Positions 40,447 through 43,071 of a stretch of DNA of 43,071 nt are shown one piece after another (position 1 is the stretch's first letter; each line of letters opens with the position of its first letter). Origin of the DNA: Candidatus Eiseniibacteriota bacterium (GTDB lineage: Bacteria > Eisenbacteria > RBG-16-71-46); assembly GCA_016178685.1 (NCBI GenBank), contig JACOSU010000070.1, forward strand, positions 1-43,071. Reading direction: 5' to 3'. The position numbers were made by a program, and so were the translations under genes. The notes below the pieces were generated by a model that made no database searches, was not told where the DNA came from, and saw only the letters and a list, made by a program, of their open reading frames with translations.

Positions 40447-40500
40447 GGACGACCTCAGTAACCGTGGCGCGCGCTCGGACACGCCGGGGAGAGAGCCAAC

Positions 40501-42840
40501 TTGGACAAGGCTATCGAGATCAAGCGCCGGGCCCAGCGCTGTATCCAGAACGGCGACCTGGACGGCGCGCTCGCCGAGTACGGAAAGCTCGTCACGGTCG
40601 AAGACTCCGATCCCTACAACCTCGTGCTGTTCGCCGACCTTCTGTTCAAGAAGGGCGACACGGCGGATGCGGGGCTGCGCTATCTCGCCGCCGCTTCGGC
40701 CTACGAGAAGGCCGGGCTGTATAAGAACGCGATCGCGGTCTGCAAGAAGCTGATGCGGCTCCAGCTCGCGCCTTCCCAGGTGATCGAGCGCCTCGCCTCC
40801 CTTCACGCTCTGGACGGTCTCGGGACCGAGGCATCGCTGTACTTTCAGCAGCACGCCGACACCCTCGTCCAGCAGGAAAAATACGCGGAGGCCGAGGAAT
40901 CGCTGCGGCGCGCCTACGAGGCTTCGAACGAAAACGTGAAGGCCCTCGAGCGGCTGGCCGACGTGCAGGTGCTGCGGGGAGACCGGGACGAGGCGGTGCG
41001 CACCCTGCTGCGCTCGGCCATGGAGTACGGACGCTTCGGGCAGCTCGCGGACGCAGAGCGCTGCCGGCGCCGTGCGCTGCAGCTCGATCCGTCGCAGGGT
41101 GACGGCGATCCCGGTGTCGACGGACCCGCGCCCGGTCGCCCCGAGAAATCGCCCCCGATCACGGACGCGGTCCCCGGCGTCGAAGCGGGTCCAACGCAGT
41201 CCGTGACCCCCATAATTGAGGCGATTCCGTCGGAGCCCGCGGCGCCGGTTCCCGATCCGGCTCCCTCGCAGGCCGCGACCACAGAAACAGAATCTCCCGG
41301 AAATCCGGACATCGACCCGGTCGAGTTCCCGGGCGCGGATGCATCCGAGATCGAAGGTCCGCCGCGCCTCGAAATCGAGTCGAGCGGAACGGCGCGCGAC
41401 GGATCGGGCGCTGAGGGCGGCCTGGCGCGCGTCGCGGACCTGGTGTCCTCGAAGCCGTGGGGACCGGCACCGCTGCCTCGAATCGATCTCGATTCCGTGA
41501 GGGTCCGCGAAGATCACGACGCCGTGGATTCCGCTCATGAAACGCCCGGTGTTTCGGAATCGACGCTCGAAACCGCCGTGGATGCATCGAGCTTGTCCGC
41601 GCCCGAGGACGCCGTGGACGACGTGCGCTACGAACGCATCGAACTCGGGAGCGGCGCCGCCGCGGGGCCGCCGGCGCTCGCGAGTCGCGACGCTGGCGAG
41701 CCGTGGCCGATCCGCTCGACCCGTTCGTCGCGCGCGAGCGAGCCGGCCCCCTCGACCGCGTCCGAGTCGACGTTCGATGCTCCGGGACTTCGATTCGAGG
41801 ATTCACAGCCGCATCCGGCCGTCACGCTCGGCGACGTCGAGCGCATGCTGGGTCTCGCGCAGGAATGCTTCCGAGAGGGCCGCCGGGAAGATGCGAGCGC
41901 GGCTCTCGCTTCGGCCGCGCACGCCTACGATCTGCTCGGGCGTCTCGACAACGCCGCGACCATCTATCGCAGTCTCGGCAAGAGCGCGCACGCGACGAGA
42001 GAGATACTGGAGCTGTGGATCGAGAACTGCGAGCGGCGATCGGATCGGACCGAAGCGGCCCAGGTGGCGTGCGAACTGGGCGATCACGAGCTCAACGAAG
42101 GCCGCGCCTCCGAAGCTCGCCGCTGGTTCGAGCGCGCACGCGACTATGACGCGAACAACGAAGTCTCGCTGCGGCGCCTGCAGCGCATGAGCGGATCGAG
42201 GCCGCAGCCGAGGGCGGACGCGACTCCACCGGGCACCGGCAGCTTGAACCCGCAGGCATCGATCCCCGGGCCGGAACCGCGGTCGCCGGCCGGAGCCCCG
42301 CGGACCGAAACCCTGACCACGGCGGCGCCTGCCGCGCCCGCCGTGGCGGGCGGAATCGAACCCGGGCGCGTCGAGGTCGCCGTGGGGCGTGGCGAGGCCG
42401 TGACGTTCGATCTGGGCTCGCTGATCGCGGAGTTTCAGCGGGGTGTCGAAACCCAGCTTTCCGGAGACGCCCAGAGCCATTACGATCTGGCCATGAGCTA
42501 TCGCGAGATGGGTCTGCTCGAGCAGGCCGAGGATTCGTTCCGGGTCGTATCCGCCGATCCCGCGTATCAGTTGCGCGCACTCGAGATGATCGGACGCTGC
42601 CTGCACGACCAGGGCAGATTCGACGAAGCGATTCTGGAATTCGAGCGCGCCATGAGCCAGGACAGTCTGGACTCATCGGCTCGCACCTCGCTGTGCTACG
42701 AGATCGGCCTCACCCAGCAGGCCGCCGGCCGAACGCTGGACGCGCTCGCCCGATTCGAGCGGGTCCATGCCGAGATGCCCGGCTCGACGGATGCGGAACT
42801 GAAGATCCGGGCGCTGCGCAAGATTCTGGAGTCGCCTTGA
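40501..42840 (+). CDS. Tetratricopeptide-repeat protein with a long disordered middle
   Basis: 779 residues from TTG 40501, with GGGGAGAG upstream. No signal peptide, so cytoplasmic. The N-terminal ~200 residues have TPR units (for example GDLDGALAEYGKLVTVED, EKYAEAEESLRRAYEASNEN). Residues ~200-440 are acidic, Pro/Ser/Glu-rich and probably disordered. A second TPR block covers ~440-560 (LAQECFREGRREDASAALAS), then another linker, and a third block from ~640 to the end (SHYDLAMSYREMGLLEQAED, GRFDEAILEFERAMSQDS). TPRs build protein-binding scaffolds; the partner is unknown. The stop shares one base with the next gene. Confidence 0.85.
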   Translation: MDKAIEIKRRAQRCIQNGDLDGALAEYGKLVTVEDSDPYNLVLFADLLFKKGDTADAGLRYLAAASAYEKAGLYKNAIAVCKKLMRLQLAPSQVIERLASLHALDGLGTEASLYFQQHADTLVQQEKYAEAEESLRRAYEASNENVKALERLADVQVLRGDRDEAVRTLLRSAMEYGRFGQLADAERCRRRALQLDPSQGDGDPGVDGPAPGRPEKSPPITDAVPGVEAGPTQSVTPIIEAIPSEPAAPVPDPAPSQAATTETESPGNPDIDPVEFPGADASEIEGPPRLEIESSGTARDGSGAEGGLARVADLVSSKPWGPAPLPRIDLDSVRVREDHDAVDSAHETPGVSESTLETAVDASSLSAPEDAVDDVRYERIELGSGAAAGPPALASRDAGEPWPIRSTRSSRASEPAPSTASESTFDAPGLRFEDSQPHPAVTLGDVERMLGLAQECFREGRREDASAALASAAHAYDLLGRLDNAATIYRSLGKSAHATREILELWIENCERRSDRTEAAQVACELGDHELNEGRASEARRWFERARDYDANNEVSLRRLQRMSGSRPQPRADATPPGTGSLNPQASIPGPEPRSPAGAPRTETLTTAAPAAPAVAGGIEPGRVEVAVGRGEAVTFDLGSLIAEFQRGVETQLSGDAQSHYDLAMSYREMGLLEQAEDSFRVVSADPAYQLRALEMIGRCLHDQGRFDEAILEFERAMSQDSLDSSARTSLCYEIGLTQQAAGRTLDALARFERVHAEMPGSTDAELKIRALRKILESP

Positions 42841-43071
42841 TGCGGCGGCCGCCCGCACCGGAGGGCGGTCGCCGCATCGACCTTCACGCCCACACCACCT
42901 ACAGCGACGGACTGCTCGCGCCCGATGCCGTGGTGCGCCACGCCGTGGAGCGGCAGCTCGCGGCGCTCGCGATCACGGACCACGATTCGGTGGAGGGTCT
43001 GCCCGAGGCCCGCCGCGCGGCGGGCGCCACGATCGAAGTGGTCCCGGGCATCGAGATCTCGACCACATATC
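42840..43071 (+). CDS. PHP-domain phosphoesterase (YciV/TrpH-like), 5' part only
   Basis: 77 codons before the window edge, starting ATG 42840 in a TGATG overlap with the TPR gene. It reads RRIDLHAHTTYSDGLLAPDA, with the metal-binding HxH at H16/H18, then AITDHDSVEGLPEA and VPGIEIS. These are the first PHP motifs of the YciV/TrpH group, which includes 3',5'-nucleoside bisphosphate phosphatase and RNase AM-type enzymes. The remaining metal ligands lie beyond the window, so substrate is open. Confidence 0.9.
   Translation, partial: MRRPPAPEGGRRIDLHAHTTYSDGLLAPDAVVRHAVERQLAALAITDHDSVEGLPEARRAAGATIEVVPGIEISTTY

Noticed and set aside
38404..41538. Minus-strand open frame spanning hutI, FTCD and the TPR gene
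   Set aside because: Crosses several genuine genes and has no motif or ribosome site of its own.

Overview
The window is GC-rich, densely packed bacterial DNA that reads like a Gram-negative member of the FCB group, close to Candidatus Eisenbacteria in style. This is inferred from protein architecture, not from a database search. The main clues are a gingipain-type protease next to a PorV-type outer-membrane protein, secreted proteases ending in FlgD-like/type IX sorting-like C-terminal domains, a BamA-type barrel, and several products ending in a C-terminal aromatic residue.

Layout. (1) 1-1323: the 3' end of an IS3-type insertion sequence that has cut off the N-terminus of an FAD monooxygenase-like gene. 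(2) 1324-4471, minus strand: tRNA-Glu(UUC), an ExeA-like AAA ATPase with a C-terminal SPOR domain, and pyrE. (3) 4651-10661, plus strand from here on: a secreted subtilase with a sorting-like tail, then an M23 metallopeptidase. (4) 10735-15119: dnaE and accA, overlapping by 4 nt. (5) 15316-21085: a 55-residue Trm112-like zinc protein, then a PorU-like C25 protease and a PorV-like barrel protein. (6) 21116-32230: an envelope cluster holding an M6-type metalloprotease with a sorting tail, two tandem paralogous small envelope proteins, an NHL propeller, a large predicted outer-membrane protein interrupted by an apparent one-base frameshift, and a BamA-like protein. (7) 32244-40446: a DinG-like helicase directly coupled to a histidine-utilisation block (hutH, hutU, hutI and a fused FTCD enzyme). 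(8) 40501-43071: a TPR protein and the start of a PHP-domain phosphoesterase cut by the window edge.

How it fits together. PorU/PorV-type proteins normally process and attach proteins that carry C-terminal sorting domains. Two likely cargo proteases (S8 and M6) are in the same window, so regions 3, 5 and 6 look like a type IX-like secretion and surface-attachment neighbourhood. The hut block converts histidine through urocanate, imidazolonepropionate and formiminoglutamate to glutamate, with the one-carbon unit passed to tetrahydrofolate. From 21116 to the window end, thirteen genes lie on one strand with overlaps or gaps of roughly 60 nt or less (one gap is larger only if the shorter start is right for the BamA-like gene), and I saw no terminator between them, so long co-transcription is plausible.
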